NCBI RefSeq assembly: GCF_002803065.1
Contig: NZ_NNBL01000004.1
Coordinates: forward strand, 5,831-69,830
Source: Streptomyces sp. CB01635
GTDB taxonomy: Bacteria > Actinomycetota > Actinomycetes > Streptomycetales > Streptomycetaceae
Reading direction: 5' to 3'
Length of the DNA stretch: 64,000 nucleotides
The notes under the pieces are model-generated. The model saw only the letters and a list, made by a program, of their open reading frames with translations. It did no database searches and was not told the DNA's origin. Position numbers and translations under genes: made by a program. Of this stretch, positions 43,293 through 51,892 are shown piece by piece (position 1 is the first letter of the stretch; each line of letters begins with the position of its first letter).

Positions 43293-44675
43293 ATGCCCAC
43301 CCGCACGAGTCGGTACGGTCGCCGAGCTGTTTCCTCGGCAGCCCTCGGTCTGCTGTTGGTGGGCGTCGCGGCCACACCTGCCCTGGCGAAATCGCCACGC
43401 GACGATCAGTGGTACCTCACCGTCATGAAGGCGGAGAGCATGTGGCGCACCAGTAAGGGCGAGGGCGTCACCGTCGCGGTCATCGACGGGGGAGTGGAAC
43501 CGAACAACCCCGATCTGCGCGGGCGGGTGCTGGGCGGCCTGGATCTCGCTCCCAAGGAGCCAGGTGACGAGCACACCGACACCGACGGTCACGGCACCAG
43601 TATGGCGGGGCTGATCGCTGGGACCGGGGCCCGAGGCGGTGGGCAGGGGACGTTCGGTCTCGCGCCGGAGGCCAAGATCCTCCCGATCCGACTGCCGGAC
43701 GGAGGCAAGCTGGGAAACCAGTATCAGTCAGCTGGACAGTTCAACGAACTCGCTCCCAAGGCAATCCGGTACGCCGTCGACCGTGGAGCCAAAGTCATCA
43801 ATATCTCCATGGGAGTTCTCTCAGGATCCGATCAGCTCACGAGTGCGGTCGACTATGCGTTGAAGAACGGCTCACTGATCTTTGCTGCCAGCGGTAATAG
43901 CGGTAAAGACGGCAACACCGTGGAATATCCCGCTACCACTCCAGGAGTGGTAGGCGTGGGTGCTGTTGGCAAGGACCTGGGCGTGACAGCCTTTTCCACC
44001 CACGGTCCGCAGGTGGATGTGTCGGCGCCTGGCGATCAAATGGTCCATGCTTGCGGGAGCAAGTCCAGCTCGACCGGCCTGTGCAAGAGTGGCGGCACGA
44101 GTGAGGCGACTGCCATCGCCTCCGCCAGCGCCGCCCTGATCTGGGCCAAGCACCCGCACTGGACCAACAACCAGGTCCTCCGGGTCATGCTGAACACCAT
44201 CGGCGGCCCCACCAGCGGTGAGAAGCGCAGCGACTTCATCGGCTACGGAATCGTCCGTCCCCGCATCGCCCTGAAGACCCCGGGCGACCCGGGCCCGGCC
44301 GACAAGTACCCGCTTCCCGACTACCCCGTAGCAGCGTCCAAGTCGCCGTCGGCCAAGCCATCCAAGGGTGCTCAGGCCCCGGACGACACCAGCTCCGCCG
44401 CGCCGGCCGCCGCACCGACGGGCGACGACAGCAACACCCCGCTCTGGATCGGCGTCGGCGTAGGCGCGCTCGTAGTGGCCGGTGCCGCGACCGCCGTCGC
44501 GGTCGCCCGCAGCCGCCGCCGCGTGGCTGCCTCGCAGGCCTCGCCGCCGCCGTACGCTCCGGCCCAACCGCCCTATCAGGGACAGCCCTACGGCACACCG
44601 CAGTTCACGAACCAACAGCCGTACGCGACGCCTCCGTCGCATGACAGCCAGCACAACCCCAACCAGGGCACCTGA
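43293..44675 (+). CDS. mycP: Type VII secretion-associated serine protease, mycosin
   Basis: A 460-residue subtilisin-like (S8) protease of the mycosin group. A signal peptide ends near TPALAK. The catalytic triad is Asp65 (AVIDGG), His100 (TDGHGTSMAG) and Ser270 (GGTSEATAIAS). A Pro/Ser/Ala-rich linker leads to a C-terminal membrane helix (WIGVGVGALVVAGAATAVAV) and a Pro/Gln/Tyr-rich cytoplasmic tail. Mycosins stabilise the ESX membrane complex and process substrates. No EccB/C/D/E gene is in this window, so this copy is an outlying one. It is adjacent to two helical putative substrates. The 44676-44898 gap to the next, convergent gene shows nothing convincing. Confidence 0.92.
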   Translation: MPTRTSRYGRRAVSSAALGLLLVGVAATPALAKSPRDDQWYLTVMKAESMWRTSKGEGVTVAVIDGGVEPNNPDLRGRVLGGLDLAPKEPGDEHTDTDGHGTSMAGLIAGTGARGGGQGTFGLAPEAKILPIRLPDGGKLGNQYQSAGQFNELAPKAIRYAVDRGAKVINISMGVLSGSDQLTSAVDYALKNGSLIFAASGNSGKDGNTVEYPATTPGVVGVGAVGKDLGVTAFSTHGPQVDVSAPGDQMVHACGSKSSSTGLCKSGGTSEATAIASASAALIWAKHPHWTNNQVLRVMLNTIGGPTSGEKRSDFIGYGIVRPRIALKTPGDPGPADKYPLPDYPVAASKSPSAKPSKGAQAPDDTSSAAPAAAPTGDDSNTPLWIGVGVGALVVAGAATAVAVARSRRRVAASQASPPPYAPAQPPYQGQPYGTPQFTNQQPYATPPSHDSQHNPNQGT

Positions 44676-44898
44676 CGGGCCCCATCCGGGACGTCCGCGC
44701 GATCCTGAGTGGGCGGACGACGCCGACTCCGTCGCGCCAGCCGCCCCTTCTCAAGCCGGAGAGAGCAGTCTGCTCATCCGTTGCACAGGTCAGTCTTTGC
44801 ATGGAGTGCGGCCGCGCGGTAGGCGTTTTTGCGAAAGACTGGGGTGCGTTGACGTCCCCCTGCTGGTCGCGGAGGCTGCACGCATCGTTGCCCGGATG

Positions 44899-45417
44899 TC
44901 ACTTGCAGTCGGACGAAGCGCCGACGGCCCGTGTGTACGAGGCGATGAGTCGCTTCATGGCAGCGGCGTCACCATCAACATCGGACGCGAAGACTTGGAT
45001 GACGGAGAAGAGAGCCTGTTCGGGGTGTGTCGGGTCGGCGCAGTCTTCAATACGTCCCACTGCGCCCGTGCCCGAGTACATGTAGCGGCTGTCATCCGTC
45101 AGGGTCCCGTCGTCCGTCTTGGCGTTAGAATTGGCCATTTGGGCGACGCTGTCCTTTTGTGCTGCCCAGATCCGGCTTGCGACGAGGGCGACTTTTCCGT
45201 CAACTGAGACTTGGCAGCGATTGGTTCCGCCGTTCGGAGTCACCTGTTGCACAGCAATTTCCTGTCCGGCTGGAAGGAAGGAGGGCCAATCCTCCTTCCC
45301 TGTAGGAATACCGCACAGTGAACTCGGGAGCGTGTATTCCTTCCCCTTCTCACCGGAACAACCCGCCACTGCGATGGCTGCAGTGGCGAAGACCGCTGGG
45401 AGGATTTTCCGGCGCAT
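44899..45417 (-). CDS. Cassette 1: four-cysteine lipoprotein
   Basis: A 172-residue lipoprotein. The signal ends in VAGC (lipid Cys20). The mature part has exactly four further Cys, at 35, 68, 126 and 171, with gaps of 33, 58 and 45. The same spacing recurs in the proteins at 52720-53256 and 58909-59550, which suggests one fold with two disulfides. The end is an amphipathic helix before the last Cys (AAMKRLIASYTRAVG). ATG 45417 was chosen to give the lipobox; the frame extends upstream to 45477. It is downstream of the cassette 1 large protein by 99 bases, in less GC-biased codons. No known family was recognised. Confidence 0.75.
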   Translation of the reverse strand: MRRKILPAVFATAAIAVAGCSGEKGKEYTLPSSLCGIPTGKEDWPSFLPAGQEIAVQQVTPNGGTNRCQVSVDGKVALVASRIWAAQKDSVAQMANSNAKTDDGTLTDDSRYMYSGTGAVGRIEDCADPTHPEQALFSVIQVFASDVDGDAAAMKRLIASYTRAVGASSDCK

Positions 45418-45516
45418 CTTTGATTTCTCTCTGTGTTGCAGTACCAGCAAGTCCTTTGGGCCTTTCATGCTATTCACGTGGGGGGGGTATTAATTTCGCT
45501 GTGAGGATTAAGTTGG

Positions 45517-47793
45517 CTAGATATCTGTTTGCAGATCCGCGCCTGTTGCTCGAATGTTCGTCTCGGCGCTATTGAATCCGTCTCTGGCGCCAGTGCGCGC
45601 CCACTCACCAACATCCGGAAGCTTTTGGTGGTTTGCCTTGGCTGCTTCTTCTGCCGCGCGCTCCGTGTAATGGATGTTCCTGTCCATGCCATTCTCCCAA
45701 TGCTCTCCCATTTTCTGTCCAGAATTGCTCTTTTCGTCCCCCTCGGCATTCTTGAAGAGCTCTTCGAGAAGCATGCTGCTGGCTGTTCCAGCAGCGCCGC
45801 CCGCTGCGGCGCCGGCGACGGGGCTGGCGATGAGGGCAGTTCCGACTCCGGTTACTGTACCGACGGTACCGGAGGCCAGGTTTTTCCATTGAGCGATGGA
45901 GTGGTCATACGCCTTGTCTTTTACGTCTGCGGGGCCAGCAACTGCTTCCTGGCGGCCGATAGCGAGAGTTCCCGATACCTCTCCCGAACCGTAGGCGATT
46001 TGCTGAACCGTGAACTTCGGGTCCGTCGAGTAGCGCTGATCTGTCGGAAGATCGGGGTTTAGGTGGTACTCCATGAGGTTGCCCATGTACTTCTTCTGGC
46101 CAACCTCGACAGCGGCGTATCCCTCGGGATTTTGTCCGACAGACATGAGGAATCGAGTCACGTCGCGATGATCAGGTGTGGCAGCTGTTCCCGAGACGGG
46201 GAATAGGCGATCCGTGTCCCCGTCCGAATCATCCGTCATGGCTCGATTCATATCGGGGAGATATTCGGAGGCAATCTGCCCCATGCTGTCCGACATGTAA
46301 CTGTGGCCCGTCAGACGTGTGTTGTCGTCCGAGATGGATGAAACAATGCTCTCGAACAACTTCGCCTGCTCTGCGTTGTGGGCAGGTGTGTCCAGCGTCG
46401 GAATTTCACCAGCTGGATGTCCAGTAGTGGCGGCTTCCAACGCCAGTGCCAGGTTGTTCCGCCCGGTATTGATGTCGTCACCGTGGAAGTTGGTCTCTTC
46501 AGGCCACTCCCGCTCTTCGAACAGGTACTGGAAGTTGGACAGTTCCTTCTTGCCCATATTTCCGTCACCGTCCGTGTCGTGCTCGAACGGATTGTCCGGG
46601 TCATTCTTCGAAACGAACTGCTCGTTGAAGAAGGCCGTAGCCGCGTCAGGGCTGTTGGAAATCCCCTTTAGGTAACCCGTGAGCGGATCCGACCCGCTGT
46701 CATCGCCGATCCGATTGAGTGTCTGATCGGTGCCCATGTGTTGCCATGCCATATTGGCGTGTTCTCCGTTGCCGGTGAGCTTGCGCTCGGTGGCCATGAG
46801 CTTGGTGCCGTAGTCCTTCATGAACTGGTCGTCGTAGTCGCCCGTGCGCATCAGGTTGCTCATGACCTGGAAGCCCATGGGGCCGCCCTTGTCGCCGTAG
46901 ATGGGCTTGTCGCCCAGCTCGATGACGTTGCGTCGCCATTTGTCCATCGCGGTCGAGTCGCTCTGGGAAGCGTGGGCGAGAGTCATACCCAAATTGCGCT
47001 GCATGTCGTCGAGTTGATCGCGGCGATCGCGCCCGACGTCCCAGTTCACGCCGGGGTCGTTGATGCCGGCCCAGAATTCCATGGTCTTCTGTGGGCCGAG
47101 CGTGGTGGCGAACCGCTCTGAGAACAGTTCGTCGTTCTTGTACTTCTTCAACCCGGCGTTGATCCGGTCGAAGTCCTTGACCGTGAGGTCCTCGGGGTTC
47201 TTCCTGGCGATCTTGGCCAGCTCTTCGGCCGTCTTGATGGCCGCCGCAGCCTCGTCCCGGTTCTTGTATTTCGCGTCGGAGAATCCAAGCTCACTCTGAT
47301 CGGCGATCGCCGTCAGCACCTTGCTGGCCGAACTGTCGCTGTCAGTCGCCTGGTTGAGGATCTTCTGGACCTCGTCCCGGAGCGCGGTGACCTCGCTCTG
47401 GTCATGTTCGGACGGCGTGTGCCCCTTCGCGGCACGGACCGTGAACCCGCCGTCGCCGGTGGAGGTGACCGTCAGGTGCTTCTTCTGGCCTCGACCGATA
47501 GCCTTCTCCAGATCCTCCTGGTACCGCTTCAGCTCACCTACTGTGTCGCTGAGGATGCTGTGAATCGTCTTGGCCTGGGTGTGGGCATCAGCGAACTCGC
47601 CGGCCGTCTTCCCGACGAACTCCTTGGTCATCTGAGCGTTAATGCCCGCCCAGCTGGCTTTGTTAGCGGCTTTGTGCAGTCCGTCTTCAGCCTGGGTCTC
47701 CAGCTTCTCCAGGTTGCCGACGAGCAGGTTCCAGTCCCCTACGGCGTCATCTAGCATCTTGAAGTTGGCGTGGTAGAGCGCGTCGAAGTCCAT
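45517..47793 (-). CDS. Cassette 1: 758-residue WxG-hairpin protein (DUF6571-like)
   Basis: A large protein with no signal peptide. Residues 1-100 form a helix-WAG(48-50)-helix hairpin of ESX type. A long alpha-helical region follows with conserved blocks ERFATTLGPQKTMEFW, GGPMGFQVMSNLMRTG, FMKDYGTKLMATERK and FLMSVGQNPEGYAAV, shared with the product at 56732-58891. Residues 406-417 (DTDGDGNMGKKE) make a canonical EF-hand calcium loop. Residues ~660-695 are a Gly/Ala-rich hydrophobic segment. I recall such Streptomyces proteins grouped as DUF6571; this was not searched. The partner gene ends five bases upstream. Confidence 0.78.
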   Translation of the reverse strand: MDFDALYHANFKMLDDAVGDWNLLVGNLEKLETQAEDGLHKAANKASWAGINAQMTKEFVGKTAGEFADAHTQAKTIHSILSDTVGELKRYQEDLEKAIGRGQKKHLTVTSTGDGGFTVRAAKGHTPSEHDQSEVTALRDEVQKILNQATDSDSSASKVLTAIADQSELGFSDAKYKNRDEAAAAIKTAEELAKIARKNPEDLTVKDFDRINAGLKKYKNDELFSERFATTLGPQKTMEFWAGINDPGVNWDVGRDRRDQLDDMQRNLGMTLAHASQSDSTAMDKWRRNVIELGDKPIYGDKGGPMGFQVMSNLMRTGDYDDQFMKDYGTKLMATERKLTGNGEHANMAWQHMGTDQTLNRIGDDSGSDPLTGYLKGISNSPDAATAFFNEQFVSKNDPDNPFEHDTDGDGNMGKKELSNFQYLFEEREWPEETNFHGDDINTGRNNLALALEAATTGHPAGEIPTLDTPAHNAEQAKLFESIVSSISDDNTRLTGHSYMSDSMGQIASEYLPDMNRAMTDDSDGDTDRLFPVSGTAATPDHRDVTRFLMSVGQNPEGYAAVEVGQKKYMGNLMEYHLNPDLPTDQRYSTDPKFTVQQIAYGSGEVSGTLAIGRQEAVAGPADVKDKAYDHSIAQWKNLASGTVGTVTGVGTALIASPVAGAAAGGAAGTASSMLLEELFKNAEGDEKSNSGQKMGEHWENGMDRNIHYTERAAEEAAKANHQKLPDVGEWARTGARDGFNSAETNIRATGADLQTDI

Positions 47794-47798
47794 CAGGC

Positions 47799-48293
47799 TC
47801 AGTCGTCCTTCTTCTCGCTCGGCTTGCCGTAGTACGCGGGGTTCGGTTTCCCGGCCTTGCCCACGCGCTCGTCGAAGCCCTGGTCGAGCGTGTCGATGCT
47901 GCTCATCGTGCGGCGGATGTAGTCCTCGTCCCCGTCGTGGATGGACTGCGTCCTGTGGAGATGGTTCGAGATCTGTGCGCAGGCGTCCAGGAGCGATCCG
48001 AGTTGCTTCTCCCAGCGGTTCGATACGTGCTGCAGCCCCGCTGCGAGGTCGAAGCCTTGCTGCTTGAGGTTGCTCGCAGCCGAGTTGCTACTGGAGTGGG
48101 CCACCTTGCCTTCCCGGCCGAGGTGCTCGAAGAGGGAGTGCGCCTCCTTGCCGATCTTCTCCAGGTCGGCGTTCTTGACCTTCAGGTCCCCGAACGTGCC
48201 GGGGCCTTCGGGGGCCACGTGATTGATCTGCATCTGTGTAGACCGCCGAGCCTCCGCGTCGGTCTTGAGTTGCTCCCACTCTTCCCATGCCAT
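47799..48293 (-). CDS. Cassette 1: small helical partner protein
   Basis: A 164-residue all-helical protein beginning MAWEEWEQLK, with a central conserved helix ACAQISNHLHRTQSIHDGDE. The matching protein in cassette 3 reads ACAHISNHLDFTRAQHSKDE, so the two are clear homologues. There is no signal peptide. It sits five bases before the large WxG protein and would be a fitting co-secretion partner or chaperone, like the paired WXG100 proteins of type VII systems. ATG 48293 has GGGGAAGG upstream. A TAGGTT -10 lies at 48381-48376 on the minus strand. Confidence 0.78.
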   Translation of the reverse strand: MAWEEWEQLKTDAEARRSTQMQINHVAPEGPGTFGDLKVKNADLEKIGKEAHSLFEHLGREGKVAHSSSNSAASNLKQQGFDLAAGLQHVSNRWEKQLGSLLDACAQISNHLHRTQSIHDGDEDYIRRTMSSIDTLDQGFDERVGKAGKPNPAYYGKPSEKKDD

Positions 48294-48471
48294 GGGTGAG
48301 TACCTTCCCCCGTGTGCGTTGTGCGTCCCGTGCGGCTGGTTGCTTTCGCGACTGCTGGATGTGCCGACTGCGATCAACCTAGCAACGGAACTATCGGGAT
48401 CACATTGTGCGATTGTGATCTGGCCGGAACTGTGTGTGAGCGCGCGGGGTGTGGCGTGAGTGCGGCGTGGG

Positions 48472-48801
48472 TCAGGAGTAGCGGGGGAGTGTGTCCGTAG
48501 GGATCGTCCAGTGGGCGATGGTGGCGGTCTCGCCGTAGACGAAGTCCTTGCGGGTCGCATAGCGCGGGCCCTCAGGTGTGGGGTGGATGTCTGTCATGAC
48601 GGCGCCGGTGCCCGTTCGAGGGCCGAAGATCACGTAGGCGGGGATGCCCAGGAGCGGGTAGTCCCTCACTTTGCCTACCCAGTCGTTGTCCGGGTTGGAG
48701 TGGGAGACGACCTCGATGGCAGCCAGCAGGGTGCGCGGATCGAATGCGCCCTCGCCCTCCCTGTCGGCCTCGGCGATCACCATGATGTCCGGGCGGCGCG
48801 G
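48472..48801 (-). pseudogene. Truncated Uma2-family protein (C-terminal half only)
   Basis: About 110 codons remain: RPDIMVIAEADREG, then IEVVSHSNPDNDW, GIPAYVIFGP, and a normal C-terminus. This is the Uma2/DUF820 family of PD-(D/E)xK-like presumed endonucleases, normally ~190 residues. The reading frame is entered directly after the TAA of the upstream gene at 48804-48802, so the N-terminal half and its start were removed by a deletion whose junction is close to 48801. Confidence 0.75.
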
Positions 48802-49663
48802 TTACGTGGCTTCCGGTTGGCAGGGGCGACATGTGGCGCATTTGCCTGGTTCTGGGGAGCGGAATGCGCGGTCGCAGCCGTCGCAGTTCTGGAGTGGGGT
48901 CGGGCGGGGTGGGGGTGGGGCCGTTGGTGGGCCTGCGGGCAGGGGTGGTGGGAGGAGTTCCGTCAGGCGGTGGGACAGGAGGGCTGCTGGGCTGCGGAGG
49001 GGTTCCGATGGGAGGCCGGCTGTGAGGGTTCGGCGGATTGCCTCCGGCGTGATGCCGCTCCATCCATGTCGTCACCGCGGGCGCCGGGCGGTGGACGTCG
49101 CGGGTTGCTAGCAGGAGGCGAGGGGCGTCGCGGCGTAGGTCTGCGAGGAGTGACACTGCCGGGTCGGAGGACGGTGTTGAGTTCTCGATGGTCGCGGCCG
49201 TTGGCGTTGAGGGGGTGATTGGCGGATTTGGGCGCGGGGGAGTTGCCGGAGTGTGGGGTTTCCGCGGGGGCTTTGGCGCTGAACTGCCATTCATTGCTGA
49301 TGGGTTGTTGCACGAGGTCGTGTGTGTGACCACTCGGCCTGACGGTAGACGCTCTCGGGTTCGCGTCAGGTAGCCGTGTGCTTCCAGTTCTCGTAACGCC
49401 GCCGCGATGCGGACCTCGCCCTCCGGGAAGCGGGCCGTCAGCGTTTTGATCGTGGCGCTGCCTCCGCGTGGGAGCGACTGGATGTGTGCCGCCAATCCGA
49501 TGGCCGTCAGGGAGAGTTGGCGGTGCTGGACCAGGTGATTGCCGACGATCGTGTAGCGGTCGGCATGGCGGCGGTTGATGTGGTGGATTCCGCCGGCGGG
49601 GGTTGTCCCTGAGGGAACATCCGGCTCGGCGCACGGGGGCGCGTTAAGCTGCTGAACAGCCAC
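48802..49663 (-). pseudogene. Frameshifted helix-turn-helix regulator
   Basis: The N-terminal part (from GTG 49663) reads as a familiar Streptomyces regulator: GGIHHINRRHADRYTIVGNH, SLTAIGLAAHIQSLPRG, ARFPEGEVRIAAALRELEAH and GYLTRTR, a winged helix. After TTWMER near 49062 the frame breaks. In the next frame the expected rest continues without a gap in sense: GITPEAIRRTLTAGLP, LLSHRLTELLPPP, and a zinc-ribbon end NCDGCDRAF, CATCRPC, then stop at 48802. One missing base in the run encoding ER-G explains it. Inactive unless this is a sequencing error. Confidence 0.78.
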
Positions 49664-49691
49664 CGGGAAGGGGCTTCTTCCTTGGTGGTCA

Positions 49692-49727
49692 GGCCCTCGC
49701 ACTGGGATTGGCGTCCCGGCGAGGGCC
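49692..49727. terminator. Hairpin upstream of the broken regulator gene
   Basis: GGCCCTCGC pairs with GCGAGGGCC around an 18-base loop. It could be an attenuator or a remnant terminator. The rest of 49664-49951 contains no supported gene. Confidence 0.45.
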
Positions 49728-49951
49728 GATGCATGTGTGGGGTTGTTTCGCTGAGACTGGTGCGTGAAGCAGCCTGTACACAAGCTGAGTTGGGCGTGAT
49801 CACCCTTGTGGGTGAGGGCGGGGCGGGGAGGCCTCGTGGCGGGGGTTTGGGGGAGGTCGGGGAAAGTTCTCTCCCGGGATTCTTGGCTTTTGACCGCGGG
49901 GCGGTCCGGGGGTCGGGCCACCGCGTCGTGAGTTCCTCGATGCGGACAGAG

Positions 49952-50224
49952 TCACTTCGATACGTCTAATTCTGCCCAGACCGATTTGGTGGGCATCGGG
50001 CCGAGGGTTGTGCCCCAGTGGTCTGCCAGGGCGTTGATGAGACCCAGGCCTCGGCCTGATCCGGCGTCCAGGGGCGGGTGTTGGGGGAGGAGTGGGGGTG
50101 CCGAGTCACCCCGTGTGTCCGTCACCTCGATACGTAGCGTGCTCGTCGGTGTGAGTTTGAGCGTCAGGCGGAAGTCCCGGCCTGGTACGCGGCCGTGGGT
50201 GATTGCACATCCGGATGCCTCACT
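49952..50224 (-). pseudogene. C-terminal fragment of a HATPase (RsbW-type) ATP-binding protein
   Basis: Residues AITHGRVPGRDFRLTLKL, RIEVTDTRGDSAPP, the G-box SGRGLGLINALAD, HWG and the end KSVWAELDVSK match the Streptomyces single-domain histidine-kinase-like ATPases that act as anti-sigma kinases. The N-terminal half is missing: an in-frame stop (TGA at 50227-50225) immediately precedes the fragment, and an SEV stretch in another frame hints at a frameshift. No start codon is usable. Confidence 0.65.
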
Positions 50225-50336
50225 TCACTGTGGCGCCGGTCGCCTGGGCCGTGTTTGTCGCCTCCCGCTGATTCGAGAGGGACTTGGGGCGGCTACCCCC
50301 CGGCTCGCCGCCCCCGCCCCCGTCGGCGTCGGTCGG

Positions 50337-50768
50337 TCACGAGTGGACGTAGTACTCGGTCGAGCAGGCGCGTACGTAGTGGTTTTCCAGGCAGGCCTTC
50401 AGGCCGTAGCCGTGGTTCTCGGGGAGGTTTCCTCTCTGGCAGTCCGAGCCCGGTGACGGCTTGCCGTTCGTGCTGACCGTGCGGCCGGTGGTGAGGGCGC
50501 CCTTGACGTTATAGCCGTCCGACCGGTCGTCGACGGCGCACAGGTAGTCGCCCTTAGGGCTGCCCTCATAGGGGTCGGCCACCCAGTTGACTCGGCCGGC
50601 CTGTTTGCCGTCGGCGTAGATGATGACGCTGCTGATCTTGCCCGGGTACATCTTGAACGTGATGTCGGCGTAGTCGGCGTGGGCGTTCACGGCGCTGGTG
50701 GTCAACAGGGCCGCGGCGCCCAAGAGGCCGGTCGCGGTCATGGCGATCTTCCTGCGGATGGTGCGCAT
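50337..50768 (-). CDS. Small secreted protein of unknown family
   Basis: A 143-residue exported protein. MRTIRRKIAMTATGLLGAAALL is a Sec signal peptide, with cleavage likely after VNAHA. The mature part (~113 residues) is Tyr/Asp/Gly-rich, with Cys in DYLCAVDD, SDCQRG, KACLEN and RACSTE, which could form two disulfides. ATG 50768 gives the intact signal peptide. No family was recognised, and it does not share the cysteine spacing of the cassette lipoproteins. It is bounded by the broken ATPase fragment and a non-coding stretch. Confidence 0.7.
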   Translation of the reverse strand: MRTIRRKIAMTATGLLGAAALLTTSAVNAHADYADITFKMYPGKISSVIIYADGKQAGRVNWVADPYEGSPKGDYLCAVDDRSDGYNVKGALTTGRTVSTNGKPSPGSDCQRGNLPENHGYGLKACLENHYVRACSTEYYVHS

Positions 50769-51262
50769 GGCTGGCCTGTGCCCTCTCTGCGGTGTGGGGA
50801 GGCTGGGGACCGCAGCTCCGGGCCACGCTGTCGCGGGTGCAGGTGCCGTAGAGATCACCACCGGTGGGAGGTGGCTCCGGCGAGAGGGAGAAGTGCCGCC
50901 GGCGTGGCTGCACGGCGCGGTGAGGTCTTTGGCGCGGCCGTGGCGCCACCACTGCCGCGCGACGTTGGCCGACGCAGCAGTGGTGACGATATCCCCCGAT
51001 ATCCCCCGTGTGTGAGCCGGTTCGACCCGGGCTCACGTCCCCGTACACCCATGCGCGACGCACTAATGCTCCTTGCCGCGCATTAAGGTGTGGCCACGCT
51101 ATCCGGAGCCGGTCGGCCACGCAAAGCGAATCCGGCAGGAATCGCCCTGACCGCACGTGAAGATCTGGTGACCATCGGATCGCTGTCCGGTGGGGGTCCG
51201 GCTCAGGGTCTGCCGGGCGGCTCGGCGTTTGCCTTGGTGCCGCGGCGTCTAGATTGGCGTCG
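50769..51262. other. 494-base non-coding stretch with short repeats
   Basis: No gene is supported on either strand. It contains a 9-bp inverted repeat (CACCACTGC at 50947-50955 with GCAGTGGTG at 50977-50985) and two overlapping copies of CGATATCCCCC (50987-51007). It separates the divergent secreted-protein and TetR genes, so these could be operators. Confidence 0.5.
51250..51255 (+). promoter_or_regulatory. -10 box for a leaderless TetR message
   Basis: TAGATT ends seven bases before ATG 51263, with no Shine-Dalgarno sequence between. Confidence 0.45.
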
Positions 51263-51892
51263 ATGACTGAGCGACCACAGCACGGCTCCGCCCGCCCCGG
51301 CGGACGTACGGCCCGCACCCGCGCGGCCGTCCTCGCGGCCGCGCTGCACGAACTCGACGAGACCGGGTTCGGCGCGCTCACCCTCGACAAGCTCGCGGCG
51401 CGTTCCGGTGTGCATGTCTCGACGATCAGGCGCCGCTGGCGCAGCGTCGAGGGGGTCGTCGTCGATCTGATGGCCCAGCACAGCAAGACGATCGCCACGC
51501 CGGACTCCGGTGAGTTCCGTCAGGACCTGTACGAGCTGGCCGAGGCCATCGCCGGGTTCCACGCCCTGCCGCGCAGTCGCAACCTCGTCGAGGCGATGGT
51601 GGCGGCCGCCGCGTACGACCCTCACATCGCGGATCTTGTCCGCGGCGCTTTCGTCGCGCGCACCGAGGTCGTGACGCAGTTGGTGCGTCGCGCCGTCGAT
51701 CGGGGCGAGGTTCCTCCGGATACGGATGCGTATGAAGTCATCGCGGCGCTGAGCGCACCGTTCTACTACCGGTTGCTCATCATGCGCGGGGACATCGATG
51801 AGCGGCTCGTCGCTGCGAGCGCCGAGGCGGCATATCGGTCGGCTTGTGGTGGGGTGTTCGGTGGGGTGGATGGCGAGGAGGGGTCTGAGTAG
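51263..51892 (+). CDS. TetR-family transcriptional regulator
   Basis: A 209-residue repressor. The N-terminal helix-turn-helix (residues ~15-60) reads RTRAAVLAAALHELDETGFG, then LDKLAARSGVHVSTIRRRW, a typical TetR DNA-binding domain. The C-terminal all-helical ligand domain ends with a segment YRLLIMRGDIDERLVA, as in TetR_C subgroups. It has no obvious operon partner; its target could be the divergent secreted-protein gene or itself. Start ATG 51263 is supported by the TAGATT -10. Confidence 0.9.
   Translation: MTERPQHGSARPGGRTARTRAAVLAAALHELDETGFGALTLDKLAARSGVHVSTIRRRWRSVEGVVVDLMAQHSKTIATPDSGEFRQDLYELAEAIAGFHALPRSRNLVEAMVAAAAYDPHIADLVRGAFVARTEVVTQLVRRAVDRGEVPPDTDAYEVIAALSAPFYYRLLIMRGDIDERLVAASAEAAYRSACGGVFGGVDGEEGSE

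Noticed and set aside
48572..49921. A continuous 449-codon minus-strand frame as one intact protein
   Set aside because: Only its middle resembles a regulator. The expected zinc-ribbon C-terminus is in another frame after 49062, and the first ~85 codons are not protein-like, so I treat it as a frameshifted gene.
49986..50456. Plus-strand 156-codon frame
   Set aside because: It is the antisense shadow of the minus-strand RsbW-type ATPase fragment, which has recognisable motifs.
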